NCBI GenBank assembly: GCA_036563245.1
Contig: DATCMU010000029.1
Location: forward strand, 62,001 to 126,000
Direction of reading: 5' to 3'
DNA from: DATCMU01 sp036563245
GTDB lineage: Bacteria > Pseudomonadota > Alphaproteobacteria > Rhizobiales > Devosiaceae
DNA length: 64,000 bases
How positions within the stretch are numbered: position 1 is the stretch's first letter; each line of letters opens with the position of its first letter. The notes under the pieces are model-generated. The model worked only from the letters and a program-made list of their open reading frames with translations. It ran no database searches and was not told the DNA's origin. The position numbers and the translations under genes are program-made. Positions 1 through 10,380 of the stretch are shown here, one piece after another.

Positions 1-487
1 GCAGTTCGCTGTCGGCCGAATAGAAATACTCGTCCTGCATCGAGCGCGTGACGAGATAGATGTGACTCGCCATGCCCACTTGCGTGTTCACATCGCCCGC
101 CGTGGTCATCGTGCGCATGCCCGTCAGCCAGGTCATGGGCTCGCCGCCGATCGGCGTGGGGTCCCAGCGATACTGGCCAAGCGAGATCACGTCATCCACC
201 ACATGCGGTGCCGACTTCCAGTAGGGCAGCGGGATTTTCGAGAAGCGCGACGTGTGCTTCACCGATGGGCGGATCCGATAGCACCACGTCCGTTCGGGGC
301 GGGTTGCGGTGAACGCGGTGCCCGAAAGCTGTTCGGCGTAGAGCCCGTAGGCGCATTTTTGCGGCGAATTCTGTCCCTGCGGCAAAGCGCCCGGCAGGGC
401 CTCGGTCTCGAAATCGTTGCCGAAACCGGGCATGTAGCGCAAGGCGCTCCGGGCGCCCGCGTCAGAGTGCGGTGAAGGGTCGGGCAT
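1..487 (-). CDS. hmgA: homogentisate 1,2-dioxygenase, N-terminal part (runs off left edge)
   Basis: Cytoplasmic iron(II) dioxygenase that opens the ring of homogentisate to maleylacetoacetate in tyrosine and phenylalanine breakdown. Only about 162 codons lie in the window; the gene continues past the left edge, so the C-terminal metal ligands cannot be checked. After a short leader (MPDPSPHSDAGARSALRYM) it shows the family hallmark GFGNDFETEALPGALPQGQN, followed by SPQKCAYGLYAEQLSGTAF, which is essentially diagnostic of HmgA. The ATG at 487 is chosen because AAGGA lies 7 bases upstream; the ATG five bases earlier is out of frame. A MarR-type gene diverges 86 bp away and probably controls it. 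No other homogentisate-pathway gene is adjacent on this side. Confidence 0.93.
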   Translation of the reverse strand, partial: MPDPSPHSDAGARSALRYMPGFGNDFETEALPGALPQGQNSPQKCAYGLYAEQLSGTAFTATRPERTWCYRIRPSVKHTSRFSKIPLPYWKSAPHVVDDVISLGQYRWDPTPIGGEPMTWLTGMRTMTTAGDVNTQVGMASHIYLVTRSMQDEYFYSADSEL

Positions 488-545
488 GGCATGTTCCTTC
501 GTGTTCGAAACGGCAGGGACCGGCTGTTGCCAGTCGTGGTAATGG

Positions 546-564
546 TTGATTTTGTAACTATCAA
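546..564. promoter_or_regulatory. possible MarR operator
   Basis: Imperfect palindrome with outer arms TTGAT and ATCAA around a 9-base centre, lying between the divergent hmgA and marR starts and ending 9 bases before the MarR start codon. MarR proteins usually bind such palindromes in their own divergent promoter. Its role is inferred from position only. Confidence 0.4.
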
Positions 565-573
565 GGACGCGCC

Positions 574-1026
574 ATGCCGGACGAATTCGACCTCGACGCC
601 TTTCTGCCCTACCGGCTCAACCGGGCGGCGGAACTTGTCAGCCTGCGCTTTGCCAGGCGCTACCGGGATCGCTACGGGATGACGCGCCCCGAATGGCGTA
701 CCCTTGCGCTTCTGGGCAATAATGGCCGGCTCACGGCGACCGCGATCGGTGCGCTTTCAACCATGCACAAGACAAAGATCAGCCGTGCGGTGCGCGCCCT
801 CGAGGAGCGGCACTGGCTGAGGCGCCAGGCCGACGTCGACGACCGGCGCGTCGAGCACCTGGAACTCACGCCGGCGGGACAACGCGCCTATGAGGACATC
901 GCGCGCCTGGCACGCGATTATGAGGCCGAGCTGCGCGGCCTTTTTGGCCAGAACGCGCTCGCTTCCCTGGACAAGGGCCTTGAGCGGGTCATCGCGACGC
1001 TGTCGCGCGCGCACGAGAAGGGCTGA
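574..1026 (+). CDS. MarR-family transcriptional regulator
   Basis: A 150-residue winged-helix regulator of the MarR type. An N-terminal dimerisation helix is followed by the DNA-binding core (about residues 35-100): YGMTRPEWRTLALL, a recognition-helix region STMHKTKISRAVRALEE, and the wing containing DVDDRRVEHLELTPAG. The DxRxxxLxLT pattern of the wing is typical. The length fits the family. AAGGA lies about 7 bases before the ATG. It diverges from homogentisate dioxygenase, so it may repress aromatic catabolism in response to a pathway intermediate; this is inferred from position. It converges on the acyl carrier protein gene with about 30 bp between the stops. Confidence 0.9.
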   Translation: MPDEFDLDAFLPYRLNRAAELVSLRFARRYRDRYGMTRPEWRTLALLGNNGRLTATAIGALSTMHKTKISRAVRALEERHWLRRQADVDDRRVEHLELTPAGQRAYEDIARLARDYEAELRGLFGQNALASLDKGLERVIATLSRAHEKG

Positions 1027-1055
1027 ACCCGCAGCGGCCGGAGCGGTTGGCACCG

Positions 1056-1301
1056 TTACCCGGCTTTCTGCGTCAGGTAGGCGACTGCCGCGTCGAAACT
1101 CGACAGGCGGTCGTAATCGGCCTCGGGGATGGGAATGCCGAAGCGCTTGGCCAATGCCGTCACGAGATTGAGAAAGTCCATGGAGTCGATGTCGTACTCT
1201 TCGCGCAGGTCGCCGCCCCTGTCGATGTCTTCCAGTGCCACGTCCGGTGCGATGCGGTGCAGTTCCTCGGCGAGCGCCGCTGCCATGTCCGTGTTGCTCA
1301 T
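1056..1301 (-). CDS. acyl carrier protein
   Basis: An 81-residue acyl carrier protein with the phosphopantetheine attachment motif YDIDSMDF, the modified serine being residue 40. It has the usual acidic four-helix build (MSNTDMAAALAEELHRIAP at the start, ALAKRFGIPIPEADY in helix III). Its start overlaps the stop of the dihydrolipoyl acyltransferase gene by ATGA, so it is the last gene of the operon acetyl-CoA synthetase - E1 - E2 - ACP. No fatty-acid or polyketide synthesis gene is nearby, so the primary AcpP of fatty acid synthesis is unlikely. An ACP translationally coupled to a 2-oxoacid dehydrogenase complex suggests it accepts an acyl group made by the operon; that is inference. Confidence 0.9.
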   Translation of the reverse strand: MSNTDMAAALAEELHRIAPDVALEDIDRGGDLREEYDIDSMDFLNLVTALAKRFGIPIPEADYDRLSSFDAAVAYLTQKAG

Positions 1302-2557
1302 AGGGCCTCCGGTTTTTCAAGGTTTCCTGCTATGGCGCCGAGAAACAGCGCGCCGCGATGTCCGTCGCTCACCCGGTGGTCGCCCGAGAGCGTGATGGTG
1401 ACCGTCCGGCGGGCGCCGATCATGCCGTCCACGGCCCACGGGCGCAGGGCGGGCGTGCCGAAACCGACGATCGCCACCTGCGGCGGGTAGATCACGCCGA
1501 ACAGCGTATCCACACCGCGCTCCCCGAGGCTCGATATGGTGATGGTGGGATCGGAGATTTCCGAACTGCGGAACCGCCCCGCCCTGACGCGGGTGACCAG
1601 ATCGCGCATGGCGGCCATCAGCGTGTCGAGATCGAGCTGGTCGGCATTATGGATTGCCGGCGCGACGAGGCCGGTGCCCCTTATGTTGATCGCTACCCCC
1701 ACATGCACCACGGGGCTGTGCTCGAAGGCGCCGTCGACATGGTGACCGTTGAACTCGGGATATTTGCGCGCCGCCAGCGCGACCGCCTTGACGAAGAGCG
1801 CCCCGACCAGCAGCCGGTCCTGAGGCTCCTTGCCCGCGTTGCGCGCCGCCACAAAGGCTTCGGCGGCGCTGAGGTCCATCGTATGCGACAGGTAGTAGTG
1901 CGGAATGTCGCGGTTTGCATGGGCCATCGCGGCGGCAATGGCCGCCCGCATGCCCGACAGGGGGGCGGCGCGCTCGCCCGCAGCTGGCTCCGGCACTTGC
2001 GGCGTCTCCACCCTCTTGCCAATCCGGGCTGCGATGTCGGCCAGAACGATGGCGCCCTCGGGGCCGCTGCCCGCGATCCGCGCGATGTCGAGGCCGGACT
2101 GTTCCGCCAACCGGCGCGCCGCCGGCGAAATCCGAATGTGAGCTGCGCCTGCTTCGGGCGGCGGAGCAGGGGGTACCTCTGTGGGTGAGGGTGGAATTTC
2201 CGACGGCGGTTGTGGTGGAGCGGGTATCGGTTGCGGAGCCTCGGGCGCCGGAGCCGGAATCTCCGGCTTGACGGGTGATGGCGGCGCGGGAGGCGGCTCC
2301 GGAACCGGGGTCTCCGGTTCGCCCTGATGCCCGATCAGCGCGAGCGGGGTGCCCACCGGAACCTTCTGGCCGATCTCGACGAGGGTCTTTTCGAACAGAC
2401 CGTCCTCGAACACCTCGATTTCTATGGCGCCCTTCTGCGTCTCGACCACGGCGACGACGTCGCCGCGCTTCACCGCGTCACCAGGCTTGACCAGCCATTC
2501 CACCAGCGTTCCCGCTTCCATGTCGGCGCCCAGCGAGGGCATGCGGAATTCGCTCAT
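1298..2557 (-). CDS. dihydrolipoyl acyltransferase (E2) of a 2-oxoacid dehydrogenase complex
   Basis: Core acyltransferase that moves an acyl group from lipoamide to CoA. Order of domains in 419 residues: an N-terminal lipoyl domain (about 1-78) with the lipoylated lysine K42 in ETQKGAIEIE; a long linker rich in Pro, Ala and Glu (about 80-142); a peripheral-subunit-binding domain (HIRISPAARRLAEQSGLDI); and the catalytic domain ending in SGDHRVSDGHRGA, with H394 and D398 as the catalytic pair. The gene lies 3 bp after E1 and overlaps the ACP gene by ATGA. No lipoamide dehydrogenase (E3) is in the operon, so a shared E3 must be assumed. PDH-type or acetoin-dehydrogenase-type specificity cannot be decided from sequence alone. 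Confidence 0.93.
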   Translation of the reverse strand: MSEFRMPSLGADMEAGTLVEWLVKPGDAVKRGDVVAVVETQKGAIEIEVFEDGLFEKTLVEIGQKVPVGTPLALIGHQGEPETPVPEPPPAPPSPVKPEIPAPAPEAPQPIPAPPQPPSEIPPSPTEVPPAPPPEAGAAHIRISPAARRLAEQSGLDIARIAGSGPEGAIVLADIAARIGKRVETPQVPEPAAGERAAPLSGMRAAIAAAMAHANRDIPHYYLSHTMDLSAAEAFVAARNAGKEPQDRLLVGALFVKAVALAARKYPEFNGHHVDGAFEHSPVVHVGVAINIRGTGLVAPAIHNADQLDLDTLMAAMRDLVTRVRAGRFRSSEISDPTITISSLGERGVDTLFGVIYPPQVAIVGFGTPALRPWAVDGMIGARRTVTITLSGDHRVSDGHRGALFLGAIAGNLEKPEAL

Positions 2558-2560
2558 CGC

Positions 2561-4560
2561 TCACGCCTTGCCGAACATGGCCCGCACCTGGGCGACGATC
2601 CGGTCCGTTTGCGGAATGGCGCTGTCCTCGAGGTGCTTGGGATAGGGAATTGGAACCTCCGCGCTGCACACCCTTGCAAGTGGCGCGTCCAGCTCGAAAA
2701 AGCCCCGCTCGGCGAGTTGCATGCCGATCTCTGCCGAAATCGAGCCCGTCCGCCAGCCTTCGTCGACGATCAGCGCGTGGTGGGTCTTTTTCACCGAGGC
2801 CAGCACCGTGTCCATGTCGAGGGGCCTGAGGGTGCGCAGGTCGATCACCTCGGCGTCGATCCCGTCCCTTGCGAGGGCTTCCGCCGCGTCGAGCGTCTTG
2901 AACAGGGAGCCGCCATAGGTAATCAGCGAGATATCCTTGCCTGCCCGCCGAACCGCTGCCTTGTCGATGTCGACCGGCCCGGCATTGGCGGCCAGCTTGC
3001 CGGTCATGTTGTAGAGCATGACGTTCTCGAAGATGATCACCGGATCAGGGTCTTCAAGCGCCGTCCACAGCATGCCCCGCGCATCCTCCAGCGTTGCGGG
3101 GGCGAGCACCCTGATGCCCGGAATATGGCCGTACCAGCCCTCAAGGCTATGCGAATGCTGGGCGGCGAGCTGCTTGCCGGCGCCTGTCGCCATGCGGATC
3201 ACCACCGGCACCCCGAACTGCCCGTTCGACATGTGCCGCAATGTCGCCGCGGTATTCAGGATCTGGTCGAGCGCCAGCATGGAGAAGTTGACCGTCATGA
3301 CTTCGACGATGGGTCGCATGCCGGCTGCCGCCGCGCCGATCCCCGCACCGGTAAACCCTGATTCCGACAAAGGGGTATCCCGGATGCGATCCGGGCCGAA
3401 TTCGGCCAGCAATCCCTTGGAGACTGCGTAGCAGCCGCCATAGCGCCCCACGTCCTCGCCCATGAGGAAGACGCGCTCGTCGCGTTTGAGGGCGTCGACA
3501 ATGGCCTGCTTGACGGCCTCCCGATAGGTGATTTCCACGGTATCGGTCGAGGGTGCAACGGGCTCTGGAGGCGCCGGACGCTCGCTTGCGTAGACGTGTT
3601 CGGTCAGGTCTTCGAGCGGTTCCCAGGTGCCTGCTTCCGCAAAGGCGACCGCAGCATCGATCTCCGACTTTACCGCCGCTTCGATGGCTTCGAGGTCACG
3701 GGCATGGATCATGCCGTTCTCTTCGAGCCAGCCCCTGAAACGGGTGATCGGTCCCTTGCCGCGCCAGGTCTCCACTTCGTCCTTGTCGCGATAGAGCTGG
3801 GCGTCGAACATCGAATGGGCACGGAAGCGATAGGTCCGGCATTCGAGGAAATAGGGCTCGTGCGTCTCCCGCATGACTTCAAGTGCGCGCCGCGCCACCG
3901 CTTCGACGGCAACCACGTCCATGCCGTCCACCACCTCGCTGGCGACGGCATAGCCCGCCGCCTTCTTGTGGATGTCGGTCTCGGCCTCCGAGCGATCGAG
4001 CGCCGTACCCATGGCGTATTTGTTGTTCTCGCAAACGAACAGGACCGGTAGGTCCCACAGCGAGGCAAGGTTGAGGCTTTCGTGGAATTCGCCCTCGGCC
4101 ACCGCGCCCTCGCCGAAGAAACAGGCGGTCACCCGGTCTTCGCCCGCCATCTTGTCGCGTAACGCCAGGCCGACGGCCAGCGGCAGCCCGCCGCCCACGA
4201 TTGCGTTGCCGCCGTAAAAATTGTGCTCTTTGGAGAACAGGTGCATCGAGCCGCCGCGGCCACCTGAACAGCCCTCGGCCTTGCCATACATCTCGGCCAT
4301 CACCGCGTTCATCGGTACGCCGCGTACGAGCGCGTGTCCGTGTTCGCGATAGGTGCCCACCAACCTGTCCTCGGGTTTGAGCACCGGTATCACCCCGGCG
4401 GCCACGGCCTCCTCTCCGTCGTAGAGATGCAGGAACCCGCGGATCTTTTCCTGCGTGTAGAGCTCGGCGCACTTGTCCTCGAAGCGCCTGACGCGGATCA
4501 TCCGCTGGAGCAGGTCAAGGGCGTGGGCCCGGTCGATATGGGGCTTGATTTCGGCGTGGG

Positions 4561-4564
<4 letters not shown>
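2561..4564 (-). CDS. fused alpha-beta E1 component, pyruvate/acetoin dehydrogenase type
   Basis: Thiamine-diphosphate decarboxylase/dehydrogenase subunit that loads acyl groups onto the lipoyl domain of E2. Most bacteria with this type keep alpha and beta as separate genes; here both sit in one 667-residue chain. The alpha half (about 1-330) has GCSGGRGGSMHLF and the ThDP/Mg motif GEG...NN (residues 151-153 and 180-181, with the classical 26-residue spacing). The beta half (from about 347) has VEITYREAVKQAIVDAL, GEDVGRYGGCYAVSKGLL and DTPLSESGFTGAGIGAA. A proline-rich linker joins them. The start overlaps the synthetase stop (ATGA) and E2 follows after 3 bp. The likely substrate is pyruvate; acetoin is an alternative because acetyl-CoA synthetase could recover its acetaldehyde product after oxidation. 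Confidence 0.92.
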
Positions 4565-6315
<1,751 letters not shown>

Positions 6316-6368
6316 CGCCATGCCCTCCTCGGCATGGTCGAGCCTAGGCACATCGCCTGCGCTCCACC

Positions 6369-6382
6369 TTGACGCAGATCAA
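6369..6382 (-). promoter_or_regulatory. FNR/FixK-type binding site
   Basis: TTGATCTGCGTCAA on the minus strand fits the FNR/FixK consensus TTGAT-N4-ATCAA at 9 of 10 defined positions. Its centre is about 60 bp before the acsA start; if placed at -41.5, as at activated class II promoters, transcription would begin near 6334 with a short leader. No other oxygen-response site was noticed. Confidence 0.65.
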
Positions 6383-6386
6383 CGGG

Positions 6387-6423
6387 AAAAGAGAGGCGGC
6401 GGCGCCGGGCCTTGCGCCGCCGC
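6387..6423 (-). terminator. intrinsic terminator after the RnfD-FNR gene
   Basis: Perfect 10-bp stem (GCGGCGGCGC paired with its complement, 6396-6405 and 6414-6423) with an 8-base loop, followed on the minus strand by CTCTCTTTTC. It lies 21 bp after the stop of the RnfD-FNR gene and just before the FNR-like box, so it separates the flavin module from the acsA operon. Confidence 0.7.
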
Positions 6424-6444
6424 ACCCGGCTGGCTGCGGGAACC

Positions 6445-7962
6445 TCAGGCCAGGCCGGGAAAGAAATCGGTCTTTATTCGCGTGGGACGCACCCCCATGT
6501 GCCGCAGGGTCTTTCGCATCGCCGCCACCATGGGTTGCGGCCCGGAGATGTAGAAGGTGCGCTCGCGGAAATAGGGAACTTCGCGCTGGATCAGCGCCGC
6601 GTTGATCAGTCCCACCTCCATGCCGGGGCGGGCGGTGGCGGCGTCCTGCACCACATAGATGGTATCGATGGCCAGTTCGTCGCGCGCTTCTTCCAGCACA
6701 TCGGCATAGGCGATATCCTCGGCCCGGGCATTGCCGTAGAGCACCACGATGTCGCGCCGTTCTCCCTTGTCGATGAGATAGCGCAGCATCGAGCGGAACG
6801 GCGTGATGCCGATACCCCCGGCGATGAACACAAGCTTCTCGTCGCGGTTTGCGGGCAAGACGAAACTGCCGGCCAGTTGTGCGCCCACAATGGTGTCTCC
6901 GGGCTTCATCGCGGCGAGGCCGCGCTTGAACGCGCTGCCGGCAGGATTGAACTTCACCCCCAGCCGCACCTCGTTCTCGGTGGGAGCCGACGCGATGGTC
7001 AGGTAGCGCCGATTGCCCCGGTTGTCCGGTCGGGCGACGTCGAGCGTCCATTCCAGGTACTGACCGGCGGCGAATGCGAGCTGGCGGTCGGTGCGGAACA
7101 CGAAGTCATATGCGCTCGACGCCGCCTTTTCGATCCGGTCCAGCGTCATCGGCACCCGGCCGCGCGGTCCCACCGCGAATGTGAGCAGATTGCCCGCCAG
7201 CAGGGCGAGTTCGGGCGTGAGATAATAGCCGGCGATGGCGAAGCTGGGCGCCGAGAGAATACCCACCATCGCGCCGTAGACCATGCGCCAGACCCGCGAT
7301 TGCGGCGCGGTGAGCGGCTCGGTCAGCATCACGAAGGCAAAGAAGAAGAACGGGGAATGCTGCAGGGTGATTTGAAGAGACTGCAGGTAATCCGCCGGAG
7401 CCGAGGTCAGCACCACCACGGCGAGATTTGCTGCCATGAAACTCAGCACGAGGTCGAACCGCCGCAGCTTTCGCGTCAGCAACAGGCCACCCACGATCAC
7501 CACGGGCATCAGGGCCTGGTCCCCCGCCACCCACCATGTGGCGGGCGCGTCGATGGCCAGCGCCGAAAGCGCGACGGCGAAGGCTGCGGGGTTGAACAGA
7601 TGCTTGCGATTGATCGCAAGCAGGAACTTCGAGCCCATCGCCCAGGTCGAGATGAACACCAGGACGCCGACGCCGCGCATGTCCGAGGCGGTCACCGGAT
7701 CCACGATAAGCGCAAGGATCAGTCCGGTGATATAGACGCTCTCGATATTGGGAACGACCCGGAACACGCGGGCGAACAGTTCGTTGGCAACCCAGCAGGC
7801 GCCAAGGATCACGATCGTGGAGAAGGCCAGCGCCGTGGGGTCCACCCGCGAAACGTGGAACAGGCCCAGCACGAATGCGGCGCCCAATGTCGCCACCAGG
7901 TAGTAGAGCACCAGGCGATACATTGTTATGCGGTCAATGAACGCGTCGATATAGCTCATCAT
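6445..7962 (-). CDS. RnfD/NqrB-like membrane domain fused to a ferredoxin-NAD(P) reductase domain
   Basis: A 505-residue membrane redox protein. The first 260 residues are very hydrophobic, with a row of transmembrane helices resembling RnfD/NqrB and containing FVMLTEPLTAPQSR. The rest is a cytoplasmic FNR-type reductase: FAD motif RRYLTIASAP, NAD(P) motif FIAGGIGITPFRSM, and FYISGPQPMVAAM, ending FFPGLA. It probably passes electrons between NAD(P)H and membrane-bound or exported flavins. Start: two ATGs in a row (7962 and 7959); the first shares a base with the apbE stop (TGATG). It forms a three-gene unit with apbE and an FMN-binding protein. No other Rnf subunit is present, so this is not a complete Rnf complex. 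Confidence 0.85.
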   Translation of the reverse strand: MMSYIDAFIDRITMYRLVLYYLVATLGAAFVLGLFHVSRVDPTALAFSTIVILGACWVANELFARVFRVVPNIESVYITGLILALIVDPVTASDMRGVGVLVFISTWAMGSKFLLAINRKHLFNPAAFAVALSALAIDAPATWWVAGDQALMPVVIVGGLLLTRKLRRFDLVLSFMAANLAVVVLTSAPADYLQSLQITLQHSPFFFFAFVMLTEPLTAPQSRVWRMVYGAMVGILSAPSFAIAGYYLTPELALLAGNLLTFAVGPRGRVPMTLDRIEKAASSAYDFVFRTDRQLAFAAGQYLEWTLDVARPDNRGNRRYLTIASAPTENEVRLGVKFNPAGSAFKRGLAAMKPGDTIVGAQLAGSFVLPANRDEKLVFIAGGIGITPFRSMLRYLIDKGERRDIVVLYGNARAEDIAYADVLEEARDELAIDTIYVVQDAATARPGMEVGLINAALIQREVPYFRERTFYISGPQPMVAAMRKTLRHMGVRPTRIKTDFFPGLA

Positions 7963-8702
7963 CACAGTGCGAATGCCTCGAAACCGGTGGTCAGCGTCGC
8001 CATGCCGTCGGGGGTGATCGAATAGCCCTCGAGCCCATCGCAATCCTCGATGAACTCGATGCCGGCCTGGCCCATCGCGAAGGCCGCGGTGGCGAAACGG
8101 TCCGCCTCCAGAACGTCTTTCGCGATCACGGTCAGGCTCACCACATCGACGATCTGGTCGCTGGCCTTGAGTGGATTGTAGATGTGATGTCCGCGCACAT
8201 ATGTGCCGGACGTTGCGATGCCCTGCCCGCTGAGGGCGAGGACCTTGACGATCTCTTGCGGGTTGAACGGGCTTCTCACCCCCACGCGCCACGGTTCGCC
8301 GTCCGCGTTGTGGCCGGCAGTCTGGATGTCGCCGCCCGCATCGACATAGAAATCGGCGTAGCCCGCGTGCTGAACGATCTCGGCGGCCTTCAGGATCGAC
8401 CAACCCTTCACGATGCCGGAAGGATCGATCGAGCCGTCGGGGCGCCGCAGGTCGAAATAGCCCATGGTCTGCTTGCGCGTCTCCTCGACAAGCGCCAGCA
8501 CTTCCAGCATCTGTTCGCTGAGCGCCGACAGCCCGATCTCGCCACGATTGAGGCGCGAGACCTCGCTGTCCGGCTTGTATGTGGAGAACCTCAGGTCGAC
8601 GGCATTGAAATGCTCGAATACCGCATCGATGATGTCGTGCGAGACCGCCGCCGGGATGTCGACGGTGATCGGCATGCCCATCATGAGCCTGGTTTCGTGC
8701 AT
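7962..8702 (-). CDS. apbE: FAD:protein FMN transferase (ApbE family)
   Basis: Enzyme that cleaves FAD and attaches FMN covalently to a threonine (or serine) of a target protein. The 246-residue chain has the family order: TRLMMGMPITVDI at the start, the acidic FDLRRPDGSIDPSGIVKGW, the metal/flavin site YVDAGGDIQTAGHN, and SGQGIATSGTYVRGHHIYNP, then VTVIA-like LTVIAKDVLEADRFATAAFAM. No convincing export signal is seen, although many ApbE proteins are periplasmic; the chain is also shorter than the usual 300 or so residues. The start ATG lies 2 bases after the FMN-binding protein stop, and its natural substrate is very likely that protein, which carries an SGAT acceptor motif. Confidence 0.9.
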   Translation of the reverse strand: MHETRLMMGMPITVDIPAAVSHDIIDAVFEHFNAVDLRFSTYKPDSEVSRLNRGEIGLSALSEQMLEVLALVEETRKQTMGYFDLRRPDGSIDPSGIVKGWSILKAAEIVQHAGYADFYVDAGGDIQTAGHNADGEPWRVGVRSPFNPQEIVKVLALSGQGIATSGTYVRGHHIYNPLKASDQIVDVVSLTVIAKDVLEADRFATAAFAMGQAGIEFIEDCDGLEGYSITPDGMATLTTGFEAFAL

Positions 8703-8704
8703 GT

Positions 8705-9493
8705 TCAGGCCTTGGCCGCGCTCAGGGCGCCATTCAGCGAGCGCAGGAACGCGTTTGAACTCAGCGTCGCGCCGGAGACCATGTTGATATTGGCGCTTTG
8801 GGCCTGCACCGCCTCGCGTTGCAACCGCGGCATGGCGATGGAATTGATGTAGCGCGAGGTCCGCCTGTCGCTTGGATAGTCGAGGATCTGGATCGCGACG
8901 ATCCGCCCGCCCTGCACCACCGCCGCCACTTGCACGCGGCCGTAATAGGCGTTGGCCGAAGGCCCGCGATAGACGCCGTCCTTGAACCCCAGCGATGCCT
9001 GCTGCTGCGCGGGCATGTCGGCCGAGAGAACCTGCATCGTCGCCTGGGGCGCGGAGGCCGGGCGGATGCGGGGAAGCGGGATGACCGGCTGCGGATCTGC
9101 CGCTGCAGTCAATGGGGCGGGACTGTCGGCGGGAACCGCCGGGTCGGGCGCGGACACGGCAGGCCGGGGCGCAGCCGGCGCCGCCACGGGTACAGGGTAG
9201 GTCGCATTGGCAATCCGGGCCGGGGGCTCGACGCTCAGGATCGTCATTGTGCCCGGCGCCGGCTTCGCCGTGACCTGCGGAGCGGGGGCGACAGTGATCG
9301 CCGCTGGCTGGGCGGTGGGCAGGGCGAGCGTTACGCCCGATGAGGCCGAAGCCGGTGCGATCGCCGCGCCGGCGCTGTCGGTTCCGCCAAGGTCGCCGGC
9401 CAGCGCCAGTCCGTCGGGCGCTGTCTGGCGCATCTGCACCGCATAGGCGCCGGATGCAGCAAGAAACGCAACGGACAGGAGCAGTTTTCTCAT
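8705..9493 (-). CDS. exported FMN-binding domain protein with flavinylation motif
   Basis: A 262-residue protein with a signal peptide (MRKLLLSVAFLAASGAYA), a low-complexity middle rich in Ala, Pro and Val (about 40-165), and a C-terminal FMN-binding domain of the RnfG/NqrC/NosR type (about 170-262). The domain has FKDGVYRGPSANAYYGRVQV and the acceptor motif SGAT, with T243 predicted to carry FMN covalently. The ATG at 9493 is chosen because it opens the signal peptide. First gene of the unit with apbE and the RnfD-FNR fusion. It would act as the periplasmic flavin carrier of this electron-transfer chain; its partner outside the cytoplasm is unknown. Confidence 0.85.
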   Translation of the reverse strand: MRKLLLSVAFLAASGAYAVQMRQTAPDGLALAGDLGGTDSAGAAIAPASASSGVTLALPTAQPAAITVAPAPQVTAKPAPGTMTILSVEPPARIANATYPVPVAAPAAPRPAVSAPDPAVPADSPAPLTAAADPQPVIPLPRIRPASAPQATMQVLSADMPAQQQASLGFKDGVYRGPSANAYYGRVQVAAVVQGGRIVAIQILDYPSDRRTSRYINSIAMPRLQREAVQAQSANINMVSGATLSSNAFLRSLNGALSAAKA

Positions 9494-9720
9494 GGCGATG
9501 GCCTTCTGAACCGAGTGGACAAGGCACGCGTCCACCTCACTTTCCGGCAACCTAGTCCATGTGGCTGACAACAACCTGAAGAGCGTGATCGCGGCTCGTA
9601 AGACCCCGGCGGTTCCCTTTTTCGATCGCGATGGCCTATATGAAGCGTCAGGGCGCGTGTGCGTTCAGCCTGCTGTCAGCAAGTTCGGGCAGGTACGGGC
9701 GTTTCAACAAGGGCAGGGCA

Positions 9721-10380
9721 ATGCGGGTTCTTCTGATCGAGGACGATACCAGCCTCGGCGAGGCGGTGCGCGACCATGTTGCGGCCGAAGGCCATGCCGT
9801 GGACTGGGTCAAGCGGCTCGACGAGGCCGGCGACGCAATCGCCGGGGTCGCTTACGAGCTGATCCTGCTCGATCTCAATCTTCCGGACGGACGCGGCCTC
9901 GATTTTCTCAAGCGGCTGCGCAAGTCCGGCAGCGTGACGCCGGTGATCATCCTCACCGCGATGGACCAGATTTCGTGGCGCATCGAGGGGCTGAACGCGG
10001 GCGCGGACGATTATCTGGTCAAGCCGTTCGACCTCAGCGAGTTGTCCGCGAGGCTTGCCGCGGTGGCGCGCCGCTATTCGGGCAACCCCAATCCGTTGAT
10101 CGAGATCGCCGGGATCGAGATAGACCTGGCCCATCGCCTGGTGATGCGGCAGGGATCGCAGATCGACCTGACCGCCCGGGAGTGGGCGATACTCGAACGC
10201 TTGCTGCGCCACCCCAACGTGGTGGTTTCGAAGTCGCAACTCGAGGATACCCTTTACGAATTCGGCGCAGAGATCGAATCCAACGCGGTCGAGGTCTATG
10301 TCAGCCGCCTGCGCCGCAAGCTCGGGGCCGAGCTGGTGGTCACCGTGCGCGGCCTTGGGTACAGGATCGCCAGTTCGTGA
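9721..10380 (+). CDS. OmpR-family response regulator
   Basis: A 219-residue two-component regulator. The receiver domain (1-115) has the acidic pair EDD at residues 8-10, the phosphoacceptor D51 in LLDLNLPDG, the threonine in IILTAMD and the lysine in YLVKPFD. The C-terminal winged helix (about 125-219) has LTAREWAILERLLRHP and VYVSRLRRKL...RGLGYRI, the OmpR/PhoB pattern. The ATG at 9721 gives a standard receiver start (MRVLLIEDD). The kinase gene overlaps its stop (GTGA). It diverges from the FMN-binding protein/apbE/RnfD-FNR unit across about 227 bp, so that unit is a likely target; this is inferred from position. Confidence 0.93.
   Translation: MRVLLIEDDTSLGEAVRDHVAAEGHAVDWVKRLDEAGDAIAGVAYELILLDLNLPDGRGLDFLKRLRKSGSVTPVIILTAMDQISWRIEGLNAGADDYLVKPFDLSELSARLAAVARRYSGNPNPLIEIAGIEIDLAHRLVMRQGSQIDLTAREWAILERLLRHPNVVVSKSQLEDTLYEFGAEIESNAVEVYVSRLRRKLGAELVVTVRGLGYRIASS

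Noticed and set aside
6412..8025. Long + strand open frame over the RnfD-FNR gene
   Set aside because: Antisense shadow rich in His, Arg and Asp without any domain; the opposite strand encodes a clear membrane protein and reductase.
6445..9493. Partial Rnf or Nqr complex
   Set aside because: Only a D-like domain and a G/C-like flavoprotein are present, with a fused reductase; the other subunits are not in the window, so it is described as a separate module.
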